Assembly (NCBI GenBank): GCA_021568835.1 | Contig: JAKGSH010000002.1 | Span: 62,001 to 126,000 of the forward strand | Length of the DNA stretch: 64,000 nucleotides | From: Streptomyces sp. Tue 6430 | GTDB lineage: Bacteria; Actinomycetota; Actinomycetes; Streptomycetales; Streptomycetaceae | Direction: 5' to 3' | The notes under the pieces: generated by a model | What the model saw: only the letters and a program-made list of their open reading frames with translations | Databases searched by the model: none | Told to the model about the DNA's origin: nothing | Program-made: the position numbers and the translations under genes | Part shown: in pieces, positions 10,315 through 19,269 of the stretch | Layout of the letters: each line of letters starts with the position of its first letter | Numbering within the stretch: the first letter of the stretch is position 1

Positions 10315-10330
10315 AGGGCCGAACGGCCCT
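10315..10330. promoter_or_regulatory. Perfect DosR/OsdR-like box before hmp
   Basis: AGGGCCGAACGGCCCT, 7-bp perfect arms around AA. Identical in sequence to the core site before the minus-strand narG at 25386-25401. Confidence 0.75.
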
Positions 10331-10448
10331 GCCGATCCGGGCACATCGGCCCCGCGGTCCGCTCCGGCCCGGGACCGGTCGGCACCGGGACGGCCTCCCG
10401 CTCGGCCCTGTCCCGTGCGCCCCGCCGGGTGCCTGCCGGGCCGGGGGT

Positions 10449-12159
10449 CTACCGGTCGCGGCACCACGTCCGGTACGCGGCCACGGCCGTCGGCAGGGTG
10501 GGGAAGACGCGGTCGCGGCCCACGGTCTCGGTGAGCCCGTACGCCGTCAGGTCGTCCAGCAGGTCCTGCTTGACGCGGGCCAGGGCGAAGACGATGCCGC
10601 GGTGGGTGAGTTCGCGGCGCAGGGCGTCCAGCGCGTCCAGAGCGGTGATGTCGACCTCCACGTTGGCCTCGGCGTTGAGGACGAACCAGCGGACCGGGTC
10701 CTGCTGCTCGTCGACGGCGGCCAGGGCGCGGTGGCGGAAGTTCTCGGCGTTGGCGAAGAAGAGGGGGGAGTCGTAGCGGTAGACCACCAGGCCGGGGACC
10801 GTGCGGGCCTGCGGGTAGTCGTCGACGTCGTGCATGCCCGCGACACCGGGAACCAGGCCCTGGACGGCGTCGTGCGGGCGGGCCACCCGGGAGAGCAGCT
10901 CGGCCACGGACAGGCCGACGGCGACCAGCACGCCGTACAGGATGTCCAGGGCGAGGACCCCGGTCAGACAGCCGAGCGCCAGCAGGAGTTCGCGGCGCCG
11001 GAAGGACGCCAGGCGCCGGAACCCCGCCAGGTCGATCATGCGGACGGCCGCGTAGACGACGAGCGCTCCGAGGACCACGGTGGGGGTCCGGGACAGCAGC
11101 GGGCTCAGGAACAGCAGGACGGAGAGGACGGCCGCCCCGGCGATCAGCGAGTACGCCTGGCTGCGCGCGCCGGCCGAGGCGGCGAGCGCGGTGCGGCTGG
11201 CGCTGCTGCTGACCGGGAAGCCGTGCAGCGCGCCGGCGCCCAGGTTGGCGGCCCCGAGGGCGAGGAACTCCTGGTTGGCGTCGAGTTCGGGGCCCTCGTC
11301 GTCGCGCCGGGTGTAGGCCCGCGCGGTGAGGATGAAGTCGGTGTAGCCGACCAGGAGGACCCCGACGGCGGGAAGCACCAGCCGGGGCAGCTCCGCCAGG
11401 CTCGGCAGTGTCGCGGCGGGCAGGCCCGAGGGGACGTCGCCGATCACCTTGATGCCGAACCGGTCGTCCAGGCCGAAGAGGGAGACCGCCGCCGTCGCGG
11501 CCGCCACGACGAGCAGGGGGCCGGGGACGGTACGGAAGAGACGGGCCACGGCGAACAGGGCCGCGAGCGCCACGACGGCACCCACCACCGTGGCGACGTG
11601 AACACGTCCCCGTGCGTGACGAACGACCACAGCTGGGGAAGAAGGCGGAACCCGTCGTGGGGACACCGGTCAGCTTGGGCAGCTGGTCCACGATCATGAT
11701 CAGGGCCACGCCGCCCAGATACCCGATCAGCACCGGCCGGGACAGCAGGTCCGCGACGAAGCCGAGCCGCGCCGCCCACGCCAGCACGCACAACAGGCCG
11801 ACCGCGACCGCCAGGGTGGCGGCCAGCGCCGCGTACCGGGCCGGATCCCCCGCGGCGAGCGGTCCCACCACCGTCGCCGTCATCAGCGCGGTCGTCGATT
11901 CGGGGCCGACCGACAGCAGGCGGGACGAGCCGAACACGGCGTACAGGCCGAGCGCGGGCAGGATCGCCCACAGCCCGGCGACCGGCGGCAGGCCGGCCAC
12001 ACCGGCGTACGCCATCACCTGGGGCACGAGGTACGCGGCCACGGTCAGCCCGGCCAGGACGTCGCCCCTCAGCCACGCGCGCCGGTAACCGCGCAGCGTG
12101 CCGAGTCCGGGCAGCAGACGGCGCCACTCGTGGCCACGGCGGACGGAACTCTCGGACAT
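10449..12159 (-). pseudogene. SulP family anion transporter with STAS domain, two frameshifts as sequenced
   Basis: Membrane transporter of the SulP/SLC26 family (sulfate, bicarbonate or related anions). The N-terminal part shows LTVAAYLVPQVMAYAGVAG, the family's signature first helices. The C-terminal STAS domain (YRYDSPLFFANAENF ... ALDALDALRREL) lies inside the last 130 residues. Two one-base losses, near 11638 (TTCCCCAG) and near 11606 (TTCACGTC), displace a short middle piece; restoring both gives a continuous protein of about 570 residues. ATG 12159 has GAGGAG upstream. Substrate cannot be told from sequence. It sits behind hmp in the same direction but with a separate box between them. 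Confidence 0.85.
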
Positions 12160-12527
12160 GATCCTCCTCGCGCCGAAGGATCTCACGGACGCCGACGCCC
12201 CCGGCAGGCCGCGCGCGGCCCTGCGGCCCTGCGGCCCTGCGGCCCTGCGGCCCTGCGGCCCTGCGGGCCCCTCGGCTCCCGGCCGGGGACCTGCGGCCTG
12301 CGCACCGGCCCCGCGGACGCCGAGGTGCGCCGGCGCACCGTCGAGGGCCGTGCCCGTGGGGTCCCGCTCGACGCCTCGCGCGGGGCCGGCCCGCCGGTGG
12401 CCGGGGACGCGCGGCGAGAGGGGCACTCCGCGCTCCGGCCCGGCCGGATCGACCACGCGGCGCCGCACCGCTCCGCCTGTCCCGGGGCCGTCGTACCGCA
12501 CCGGCGGCACGACCGCCACCGGGCGGT
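12160..12527. other. 368-bp intergenic region between SulP and PPK2
   Basis: No gene is supported. It contains the GGCCCTGC tandem repeat at 12217-12264 close to the SulP start and otherwise featureless GC-rich sequence. I see no good regulatory box. Confidence 0.5.
12217..12264. repeat. Six tandem copies of GGCCCTGC
   Basis: Exact 8-bp unit repeated six times (48 bp), 58 bp upstream of the minus-strand SulP start. Likely slippage-prone; it may lie in the leader of the SulP mRNA. Confidence 0.95.
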
Positions 12528-13329
12528 CTAGAGACCCGCCGCGTGGTCGGGGACGTACGTCCGCAGATCGCGCGGCGAGCGCTGGTAGCCGGTCGACGAC
12601 GGCCTGGGCGGCAGCTCGAGCACCGGCGGCGGCACCTCGCGGTACGGCACGGAGTCCAGGAGGTGCGCGATCATGTTCAGCCGCGCCCGGCGCTTGTCGT
12701 CGCTCTCCACCACGAACCACGGCGCCTCGACGATGTCGGTGTGCACCATCATCTCGTCCTTGGCCGGGAGTACGCCTCCCAGTGGGTGATCGACTCCAGG
12801 TCCATGGGGGACAGCTTCCAGCGGCGCAGGGGATCCTCCAGCCGTCGCCGGAAACGCTCCTGCTGCTCGGTGTCGCTCACCGAGAACCAGTACTTGCGCA
12901 GCAGGATGCCGTCCTCGACCAGCATCCGCTCGAAGATCGGGCACTGCCGCAGGAACAGTTGGTGCTCCTCCTTGGTGCAGAAGCCCATCACGTGCTCGAC
13001 ACCGGCCCGGTTGTACCAGGAACGGTCGAACAGGACGATCTCCCCGGCCGCCGGCAGGTGCTCCACGTACCGCTGGAAGTACCACTGGGTCCGCTCGCGC
13101 TCGGTCGGCTTCGGCAGCGCCGCGATCCGCGCCACGCGGGGGTTGAGGTGCTCGGCGACCCGCTTGATGGTGCCGCCCTTGCCCGCCGCGTCCCGGCCCT
13201 CGAACACCACGACCAGCCGGGCGCCCTCGGCGCGCACCCACTCCTGGAGCCTCACCAGCTCCGTCTGCAGGCGCAGCAGCTCCCGCTCGTACGCCGCGCG
13301 GGCACCTTCGCCGCCCTCTTGTCGGTCAT
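12528..13329 (-). pseudogene. ppk2: Polyphosphate kinase 2 (PPK2), two frameshifts as sequenced
   Basis: Transfers phosphate between polyphosphate and nucleotides in the cytoplasm. The Walker A motif EGRDAAGKGGTIKR and the Walker B/lid stretch FDRSWYNRAGVEHVMGF are both intact, as is HWEAYS. The start MTDKRAAKVPA (ATG 13329) is separated from AYERELLRLQTEL by a one-base loss near 13299. A second loss near 12767 (CGGCC for CGGGCC) separates HWEAYSR from KDEMMVHTD and the C-terminus. The restored protein is about 267 residues, normal for class I PPK2. Energy buffering through polyphosphate suits a dormancy island. The family is certain; the direction of the reaction is not. Confidence 0.88.
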
Positions 13330-13448
13330 GCCGCCTCCTCGCCCATGTCCTGCGTCGATGCCCCCAACGTAATCGCCCGCTCCCGGTTCGAGGAGCGGGA
13401 CCCCGTGCCGGCCGGCCGCGCGACGACGGGGCGTTCTCCGGCGGGGCC

Positions 13449-13462
13449 GGGACCCATGGCCC
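13449..13462. promoter_or_regulatory. DosR/OsdR-like box before the first PNPOx gene
   Basis: GGGACCCATGGCCC, 76 bp before the start at 13538. It shares the GGGACCC-TGGCCC form with the box before narK at 34110. Confidence 0.5.
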
Positions 13463-13537
13463 TCGCTCCCGCGCACCCGTCCGGCTCACAGTGGGAGGAC
13501 GTGACACCGCTGGACCAGGCGAAGGACGGGCTGCCCC

Positions 13538-13978
13538 ATGTACTCCGACGACGGCTTCCGCGAACTCGAGCGGCACGACTGCCTGCGGCTGATGGCCCGG
13601 GCGCCCGTCGGCCGCGTCGTCTACACCCGGCGGGCCCTGCCCGCCGTGCTGCCGGTCGACTTCGCCCTGGACCGTGACGGCGCCGTCCTGCTGCGCACCT
13701 CCGCGGCCTCGGAACTGGCCCGCGCGCTCGACGGCGCGGTGGTGGCCTTCGAGACCGACGAGGTCGACGCCGCCCGGCACTCCGGCTGGAGCGTCGTCGT
13801 CACCGGGCGGGCCACGGTGGTGACCGACCCGGCCGAGATCGGCCGCCTGGCCCGCACCGGTCCCGGCTCCTGGGTGCCCGCGCCGCAGGAGGTCCTCGTC
13901 CGCATCGAACCCGAACTGGTCACCGGGCGGGAGCTGGCCGCGGGCCGCTCCCCGTACGGGCTGCACCTCATCGCCTGA
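13538..13978 (+). CDS. Pyridoxamine 5'-phosphate oxidase-like flavin/F420-binding protein
   Basis: Small split-barrel protein of 146 residues. It shows the family pattern GRVVYTRRALPAVLPVDF at the start, a central LLRTS and AFETDEVD, and GWSVVVTGRATVVTDPAE. Such proteins bind FMN or F420 and are frequent, poorly characterised members of DosR-type regulons. It is a close paralogue of the minus-strand gene at 33512-33934 (same motifs in the same order) and of the C-terminal domain of the fusion at 50965-51882. ATG 13538 follows GAAGGA by 11 bases. A palindromic box precedes it. The biochemical substrate is unknown. Confidence 0.85.
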   Translation: MYSDDGFRELERHDCLRLMARAPVGRVVYTRRALPAVLPVDFALDRDGAVLLRTSAASELARALDGAVVAFETDEVDAARHSGWSVVVTGRATVVTDPAEIGRLARTGPGSWVPAPQEVLVRIEPELVTGRELAAGRSPYGLHLIA

Positions 13979-14018
13979 ACGCCGGCCCCGATCCGATCCC
14001 GAACAGCCCTGCGCGCAG

Positions 14019-14032
14019 GGGACGTTCGGTCC
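14019..14032. promoter_or_regulatory. DosR/OsdR-like box before DoxX
   Basis: GGGACGTTCGGTCC, a near-perfect inverted repeat around CGTTCG, about 115 bp before the DoxX start. Confidence 0.5.
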
Positions 14033-14144
14033 GCGGTCCGGGGTCCTGCAGCCCCTCTCGGGGAGTTGGCGACGCGGGACATTGAAGGTGCAACGAGAGT
14101 CCACCGCAACCGCCGCCTCCCACCCCTCGAAAGGGATGAGCATC

Positions 14145-14767
14145 ATGGCACTCCACGACCACCCGCACCGGCACCCGGGATTCCGCCTCCCTTCCCGGGC
14201 CGGGCCTCGACGGCTCCCGCCTCCGCCGACGAGGCGACCGCCGCGGCCACCGCCACGCGGGCGTACGTGTTCGCCGGGCTTCGCCTGCTGACCGGCTTCG
14301 TCTTCCTGTGGGCCTTCCTCGACAAGACCTTCGGCCTCGGCTACGCCACCGGCTCCGGCAAGGGCTGGATCGACGGCGGCTCGCCCACGAAGGGGTTCCT
14401 CGGCTCCGTCGCCGTGGGCCCGATGGAGTCCACCTTCCACGACTGGGCCGGCGCGGCCTGGGCGGACTGGCTGTTCATGCTCGGCCTCCTCGGCATCGGC
14501 GTCGCCCTGATCGCGGGCATCGGCCTGCGGCTCGCCGCGGCCGCCGGGACCGTGATGATGGCGCTCATGTGGGTCGCGGAGTGGCCGCCGGCCAAGCACC
14601 TCTCCGACGGATCGGTGAGCATGTCGACCAATCCGTTCGCCGACTACCACGTCGTCTACGCCCTCGTCCTCGTCGCCCTCGCGGCCGCGGGCGCCGGAGC
14701 CACCTGGGGCCTGGGCAGGATCTGGGCGCGGCTCCCCTTCGTCAGCCGCAACCGCTGGCTCCTGTGA
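14145..14767 (+). pseudogene. DoxX-family membrane protein, frameshifted as sequenced
   Basis: Integral membrane protein with four helices, for example VFAGLRLLTGFVFLWAFLDK and WLFMLGLLGIGVALIAG, typical of DoxX/DoxD-like proteins linked to quinone or thiosulfate redox and oxidative stress. The start ALHDHPHRHPGF (ATG 14145, nine bases after AAAGGG; ATG 14136 is an alternative) is separated from ASTAPASADEATAAA by a one-base loss in the GGG run near 14204. The restored protein is about 207 residues. A palindromic box lies upstream. The family call is moderately firm; the substrate is unknown. Confidence 0.75.
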
Positions 14768-14943
14768 GGACCCCGTGATCGCACGGACCGGAAGCACCTC
14801 CGCCCACCGGCGGCGGTGCTTCCGGTCGTCCGTGTCCCGGGTTCGTGCCCCGGCCGGATCGGGCGCGGCCCGGAATGGGACGATCGGGTGGCCGGGCGAC
14901 AGCACGACGGGTGGCCGGGCGGCGAACGGGGCACCGGGCGAGT

Positions 14944-14959
14944 GGGGCCGGTCGGCCCT
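14944..14959. promoter_or_regulatory. DosR/OsdR-like box before the response regulator
   Basis: GGGGCCGGTCGGCCCT, 114 bp before the regulator's start. It suggests autoregulation. Confidence 0.6.
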
Positions 14960-15072
14960 GGCCCTTCGGCCCGGTATCGAGCAGGATCTACTGGGACAAT
15001 GGCCGGCAGTACCCGTTCGGGCGAGACCCGGCCGGAATGCGGACGATGACGATGCGGAACAAGGAGTATTTG

Positions 15073-15765
15073 ATGGCGGACGGCGAGCAGCCCGGACCCG
15101 GCAACCCGATCCGGGTCTTCCTGCTGGACGATCACGAGGTGGTTCGGCGCGGGGTGCACGACCTGCTCGACGACGAGCCGGACATCACCGTGGTCGGCGA
15201 GGCCGCCACAGCCGAGCAGGCCCTGGTGCGCGTGCCCGCACTGCGTCCCCAGATCGCCGTGCTCGACGTGCGCCTCCCGGACGGCGACGGCGTGTCCGTG
15301 TGCCGGGAGCTGCGCTCCCAGATGCCGGAACTGACCTGCCTGATGCTCACCTCGTTCGACGACGAGGAGGCACTGCTGGACTCGATCATGGCGGGCGCCT
15401 CCGGCTACGTGCTGAAGCAGATCCAGGGCTCCGACCTGGTGTCGGCGGTGCGCACGGTGGCCGCCGGCCAGTCCCTGCTCGACCCCAGCGCCACCGCCAA
15501 GCTGATGGCCCGCCTGCGCCAGGGCCAGGAGCCGGAGCCGGAGCCCGACGCCCTGCCGGGCCTGACGGAGCGGGAGCGGGAGATCCTGGCCCTCATCGGT
15601 GAGGGACTGACCAACCGCCAGATCGGCCAGCGGCTGTACCTGGCGGAGAAGACGGTGAAGAACCACATCTCCCGACTGCTGGCCAAGCTCGGGGTGGAGC
15701 GCCGGATCCAGGCCGCCGTGATCGCCACCCAGGCCCAGGACCGGCTCAGGCACGAAGGCCGCTGA
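15073..15765 (+). CDS. NarL/LuxR-type response regulator, DosR/OsdR-like
   Basis: DNA-binding response regulator of 230 residues. The receiver domain (about 13-130) has the acidic pair in FLLDDHE, the phospho-acceptor Asp65 in VLDVRLPDG and the Lys in GYVLKQI. The HTH domain (about 165-225) reads [16 protein letters not shown] and [16 protein letters not shown]. This layout and these motifs match mycobacterial DosR/DevR and Streptomyces OsdR. ATG 15073 follows AAGGAG by six bases. No kinase gene is adjacent; the best partner is the GAF-GAF kinase at 43464-45197. The box at 14944 implies self-control, and the matching boxes across the window suggest this protein is their reader. The pairing and the regulon are inference. 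Confidence 0.9.
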   Translation: MADGEQPGPGNPIRVFLLDDHEVVRRGVHDLLDDEPDITVVGEAATAEQALVRVPALRPQIAVLDVRLPDGDGVSVCRELRSQMPELTCLMLTSFDDEEALLDSIMAGASGYVLKQIQGSDLVSAVRTVAAGQSLLDPSATAKLMARLRQGQEPEPEPDALPGLTEREREILALIGEGLTNRQIGQRLYLAEKTVKNHISRLLAKLGVERRIQAAVIATQAQDRLRHEGR

Positions 15766-15902
15766 GACCGCCGGGCGAGCCGTGGGGCCGTACGCCTCCC
15801 GGCTCGCCCCGCCGCGTCCCCGCCACCCTCCCCGCCCCTCTCCCCGGCCGCACCCCGGCACCTCGCCGCCCGTGGCGGCCGTGGCGGCCGGACGAGGACG
15901 GG

Positions 15903-15918
15903 AGGGCCGACCGGCCCC
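15903..15918. promoter_or_regulatory. DosR/OsdR-like box before the first nitroreductase
   Basis: AGGGCCGACCGGCCCC, 160 bp before the start at 16079. It lies in the 313-bp gap 15766-16078, which holds no gene. Confidence 0.65.
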
Positions 15919-16078
15919 GGCTCGGGACCATGGGGACATTGCGGACCCCGCCCTCCGCGTGGTGTGTGGTGGGTGGGGAAGGAACATCGACCGTGCGCCG
16001 GAACGCACACGGTCCCGCCGGCCGGGATACCCGGCGGGCGGGACCGGTGTCACCCCGGCGCCGTGCGAGGAGGAAGCC

Positions 16079-17089
16079 ATGGCTGAGCGACCGCTCGACG
16101 CGAACACGGTGAGCGCGCTGGTGGCCGAGGCCGCCACGGCACCGTCCATGCACAACGCGCAGCCCTGGCGGTTCCGCTGGCTGAGCGGCGAGCGCGTCCT
16201 GCTGCTGCGGGCCGATCCGGAGCGGGCCATGCCCCGCTCCGACCCCGACAACCGGGCGCTGTACATCGGGTGCGGGGCCGCCCTGTTCAACCTGCGGGTC
16301 GCCGCCGCCCACGCGGACCTCGTGCCGCGGACGACACTGCTGCCCGAGCCGGACGACCCCCTGCTGCTCGCCGCCGTCCGCCTGACCGACGCGGCCGGGG
16401 CCGAGGACGCCGCGGGCGCCGAGGACGTCGCGGGGCTGGCGCGGCTGCACCCGGCGATCCGGCAGCGGCACACCAGCCGCCATCCCTTCGCCGAGAAGGA
16501 CATCCCCGAGGACGTGCGGGCCGCGTTGCGGGACGCCGCCGCGCGGGAGGGGGCCGGGCTGGACTTCCCCGGCCCGTGGCACGTCGAGACCGTGCTCGAC
16601 CTGGTGCGCGACGCGGAGAGCCGCGACGTCCTCGCCCCCCGCGTCAACGAGGACCTGGTGCGCTGGACGCGGCTCGGAGCCGAGGCGGACACCGCCGTCG
16701 ACGGTGTCCCCGAGTACGCGTTCGGGCCGCGCAGCCGGGACGGCAGGGCCCCGGTACGGGACTTCTCGGGCCGTCGGCAGGTGGCCGACCGCGGCACCAT
16801 CGAATTCGAGCGCACCCCGCTGCTCGTCCTGCTGAGCACCCCCGGGGACGGTCCCGCCGACTGGCTGCGGGGCGGCCAGGCCATGGAACGCGTCCTGCTG
16901 GAGGCCACGCTGGCGGACCTGGCCACCTCCCTGACCTCGCACGCCCTGGAGGACCGCACCCTGCGCCTGCTGACCCGCGATCCGGGAACGGGCGTCGGCA
17001 GCGTACAGATGGTGCTGCGCATCGGCTACGGCCCGCGGGGCCCGGCCACCCCCCGCCGCCCGGTCCGGGACGTGCTGGAGTTCGCGTGA
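16079..17089 (+). CDS. Acg-like nitroreductase family protein
   Basis: FMN-fold protein of 336 residues of the Acg/nitroreductase family (mycobacterial Rv2032 is DosR-controlled). It shows ATAPSMHNAQPWRF at the N-terminus, the family's flavin-contact pattern, then RQRHTSRHPF in the middle and GQAMERVLLEATLADLATS near the C-terminus. Acg proteins form an unusual lid and often lack classical nitroreductase activity; a flavin-storage or redox role has been proposed. ATG 16079 follows AGGAGG at good spacing. The gene is likely monocistronic: box upstream, hairpin downstream. A paralogue sits at 32440-33408. Confidence 0.88.
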   Translation: MAERPLDANTVSALVAEAATAPSMHNAQPWRFRWLSGERVLLLRADPERAMPRSDPDNRALYIGCGAALFNLRVAAAHADLVPRTTLLPEPDDPLLLAAVRLTDAAGAEDAAGAEDVAGLARLHPAIRQRHTSRHPFAEKDIPEDVRAALRDAAAREGAGLDFPGPWHVETVLDLVRDAESRDVLAPRVNEDLVRWTRLGAEADTAVDGVPEYAFGPRSRDGRAPVRDFSGRRQVADRGTIEFERTPLLVLLSTPGDGPADWLRGGQAMERVLLEATLADLATSLTSHALEDRTLRLLTRDPGTGVGSVQMVLRIGYGPRGPATPRRPVRDVLEFA

Positions 17090-17105
17090 GCGGGGCCGGC
17101 TGATC

Positions 17106-17139
17106 GGGCCGCCGTTTCGCCCGTGCGGGACGGCGGCCC
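17106..17139. terminator. Bidirectional hairpin between nitroreductase and cupin
   Basis: Perfect 10-bp arms GGGCCGCCGT/ACGGCGGCCC (17106-17115, 17130-17139) between convergent genes. Confidence 0.7.
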
Positions 17140-17220
17140 CACCAGCCGGTCGTACGGGCGGGCGGCGGCCCGATCGTGGCGGTCGGGCCGACGGGGGGTG
17201 GCCGGGCCGCGGAAGGCGGG

Positions 17221-17571
17221 TCAGGCCGCGGAAGGCGTCCCGGGTCCGGACGGTTCCGGCGCGGGCAGCATGGTCAGCAGCATGACGCTGGGCTCGACGG
17301 CGTACACCGTGTGCGGCAGGCGGGCGGGCAGGTGGATCCAGCTTCCGGGACCCGCCACGGTCCTCTCCTCGCCCAGGGTCAGGTCGAGCCGGCCCCGGAC
17401 GACCTGGATGACCACGGGCAGGGCGGAGGTGTGCTCGGTCAGTTCCTGGCCGGCGGCGAAGGCGAAACCGACCACCCGGAGGCGGTCGTCGCGGTACAGG
17501 ACGCGGCTGAGGGTGCCGTCCTCGGGCACGGTCAGTTCGGCGGCCAGGTCGGCGATCACGGTGACGGTCAT
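17221..17571 (-). CDS. Cupin domain protein
   Basis: Small single-domain cupin of 116 residues. The first cupin motif is GQELTEHTSALPVVIQVVRG (metal-binding His and Glu region) and the second is AGPGSWIHLPARLPHTV. Such proteins bind a metal and are enzymes or sensors; this one has no DNA-binding domain. The same small cupin type occurs in DosR-like regulons, but no reaction can be named. Start ATG 17571 follows GAGAGGGTG. A palindromic box lies about 220 bp upstream (17790-17803). It is convergent with the nitroreductase gene. Confidence 0.82.
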   Translation of the reverse strand: MTVTVIADLAAELTVPEDGTLSRVLYRDDRLRVVGFAFAAGQELTEHTSALPVVIQVVRGRLDLTLGEERTVAGPGSWIHLPARLPHTVYAVEPSVMLLTMLPAPEPSGPGTPSAA

Positions 17572-17789
17572 GGAAGGCACCCTCTCAGGGCTGGGACGGG
17601 GTGGGTACGGCGAACGGGCCGACGGCGCCGAGGCGGCGGCCGTGGGGGCGGAAGACGCGGCGCGTCCGCCGCACCCGGCGCAGGGCCACCGGGTCCGGCG
17701 GGGGCCGGGCGCCGCGTCGGCGACGAGCCGGTGTGGGACCGGCTCCCTCTGCTCAGGCAAACCTAACCGGAAGGGGTGCCGGGGTGCGG

Positions 17790-17803
17790 GGGCCGAACGT
17801 CCC
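17790..17803. promoter_or_regulatory. DosR/OsdR-like box upstream of cupin
   Basis: GGGCCGAACGTCCC, one mismatch from the window palindrome, in the 255-bp gap between cupin and VKOR. Confidence 0.55.
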
Positions 17804-17826
17804 GGTCGGGGGGACCGGCGGCCCCG

Positions 17827-18478
17827 TCACAGCAGGCTGCTCCAGTACGGCCAGAAGCGGGTGAGCACGAGCAGCACGATCACCCCGTACCAGGCGCCCA
17901 GGAGCATCCAGTGCGTGTCCCGCAGGACCGCCCGTGCCCCGGGGGGACACGGACGATCCCGCGTTCCAGGCAGTGCAGGGCGGCGTACCAGAACAGGGCG
18001 ATGGTCACGACCCAGACGACGGCGCAGTAGGGGCAGAGCTTGTCGAGCGTGTACAGCGACTGGCCGATCAGCCAGTGGACGAACACCACCCCGCGAGCGC
18101 TCCGGCGGTGAGCGCGAGCCACAGCCGGCGGTGCAGGCGTGCTCCCGAGAGCACGGCGACCCCCAGCGCGGTCACCGCGGCGAACGCGCCCAGCCCCAGC
18201 AGCATGTTGGGGAACCCGAACAGACTGCCCTGGGAGCTGGACATGACACTGCCGCAGCTCACCACGGGACTGATGTTGCAGGGCGGCTGGTAGGCCGGGT
18301 CGCGCAGCAGCCGCCAGTCGTCCACGGTGAGCTGGAAGGAGGCCAGCCAGCCGACGGTCCCGGTGAGGACCATCACCCATCCCGTGCGGCGGCTCGCCCC
18401 CACCGCGGACGGGCGCCGGACCGCCGGGGCGTCCGGCGCGCCGGGGGCGTCGGGGGCGAGCGCGGGTCCGTGACTCAT
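17827..18478 (-). pseudogene. Vitamin K epoxide reductase (VKOR) family protein, two frameshifts as sequenced
   Basis: Membrane quinone-linked thiol oxidase that re-oxidises a DsbA-like partner during disulfide formation. Visible parts are the first helix WVMVLTGTVGWLASFQLTVD, the loop with CNISPVVSCGSVMSS (loop cysteine pair) and LYTLDKLCPYCAVVWVVTIA carrying the CPYC active site. One-base losses near 18092 and 17940 split it into three frames; restored length is about 217 residues. Its ATG overlaps the TGA of narI (ATGA), so it is the last gene of the minus-strand nar operon. That placement links disulfide or quinone redox to nitrate respiration. Family assignment is firm; the operon role is inferred. 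Confidence 0.82.
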
Positions 18479-19269
18479 GCGGATCGCCGGGAGCCCGCGG
18501 CCGGACGGCCGCGGCCCCCCGCCCTCGCGCCCGGAACCGGAGCCGGTGCCGGCGCGGTCCGCCGCCGGTAGACCAGGTACGGGCGGGCGAGGTACCCGAT
18601 CGGCGCGCTCCACACGTGGACGAGCCGGGTGAACGGCCAGGCCGCGAAGAGCAGGAAGGCGGACAGGGCGTGCAACTGGAACAGCAGCGGGGCCCCGGCG
18701 ATCGCCTCCGGCTCCGGCTGGAGGACGAACAGACCGCGGAACCAGACGGAGACGGTCGAGCGGTAGTCGTAGCCGGCGCCGAAGACGTTGTGCGCGGCCG
18801 TGGCCGTGATGCCCAGCAGGACGGTCGCGGACAGCAGCGGGAAGAGGACCTTGTCGCTGCGGTCGGTGCCCAGGCGGATCTGCCGGGTGAGGAGCCGGCG
18901 GGCGCACAGCATGCCCAGCCCGGTCACCATGGCGACGCCCGCCACCGAACCCGCCCAGACGGCCGTGGTGTGGTAGGCGTGCTCGGTGATGCCGACCGCC
19001 TCGGTCCACGCGTCGGGAACGGCGAGCCCCACCACGTGCCCGGCGATGACCATGAAGGCACCGAGGTGGAACAGCGGGCTGCCCCAGCGCAGCCAGCGGT
19101 GTTCGAGGAGCTGGCTGGTGCGCGAGGTCCAGCCGAACTGGTCCTGGCGGTAGCGCCAGACGTGCCCGGCCACGAACACGGCGAGGCACACGTAGGGCAC
19201 GGCGACCCACAGCAGGAGGTCGGCACCGCTCACCGGGGCGGCGGCCGAGAAGGACAGCGCGGCGTTCAT
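18475..19269 (-). CDS. narI: Nitrate reductase gamma subunit (cytochrome b), copy 1
   Basis: Membrane diheme cytochrome b that takes electrons from menaquinol and passes them to NarH. The 264-residue protein has five membrane segments (LLLWVAVPYVCLAVFVAGHV first) and the heme-ligand regions SPLFHLGAFMVIAGHVVGL near the N-terminus and LFQLHALSAFLLFAAWPFTRLVHVWS near the C-terminus. Start and stop both overlap neighbours by ATGA with narJ and the VKOR gene. A C-terminal Ala/Pro/Gly/Arg-rich tail is longer than usual. The frame is intact. Confidence 0.94.
   Translation of the reverse strand: MNAALSFSAAAPVSGADLLLWVAVPYVCLAVFVAGHVWRYRQDQFGWTSRTSQLLEHRWLRWGSPLFHLGAFMVIAGHVVGLAVPDAWTEAVGITEHAYHTTAVWAGSVAGVAMVTGLGMLCARRLLTRQIRLGTDRSDKVLFPLLSATVLLGITATAAHNVFGAGYDYRSTVSVWFRGLFVLQPEPEAIAGAPLLFQLHALSAFLLFAAWPFTRLVHVWSAPIGYLARPYLVYRRRTAPAPAPVPGARAGGRGRPAAGSRRSA

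Noticed and set aside
17755..17785. Possible iron-regulator (IdeR/DmdR) box around AAACCTAACC
   Set aside because: Only one half resembles the consensus and no iron gene is adjacent.
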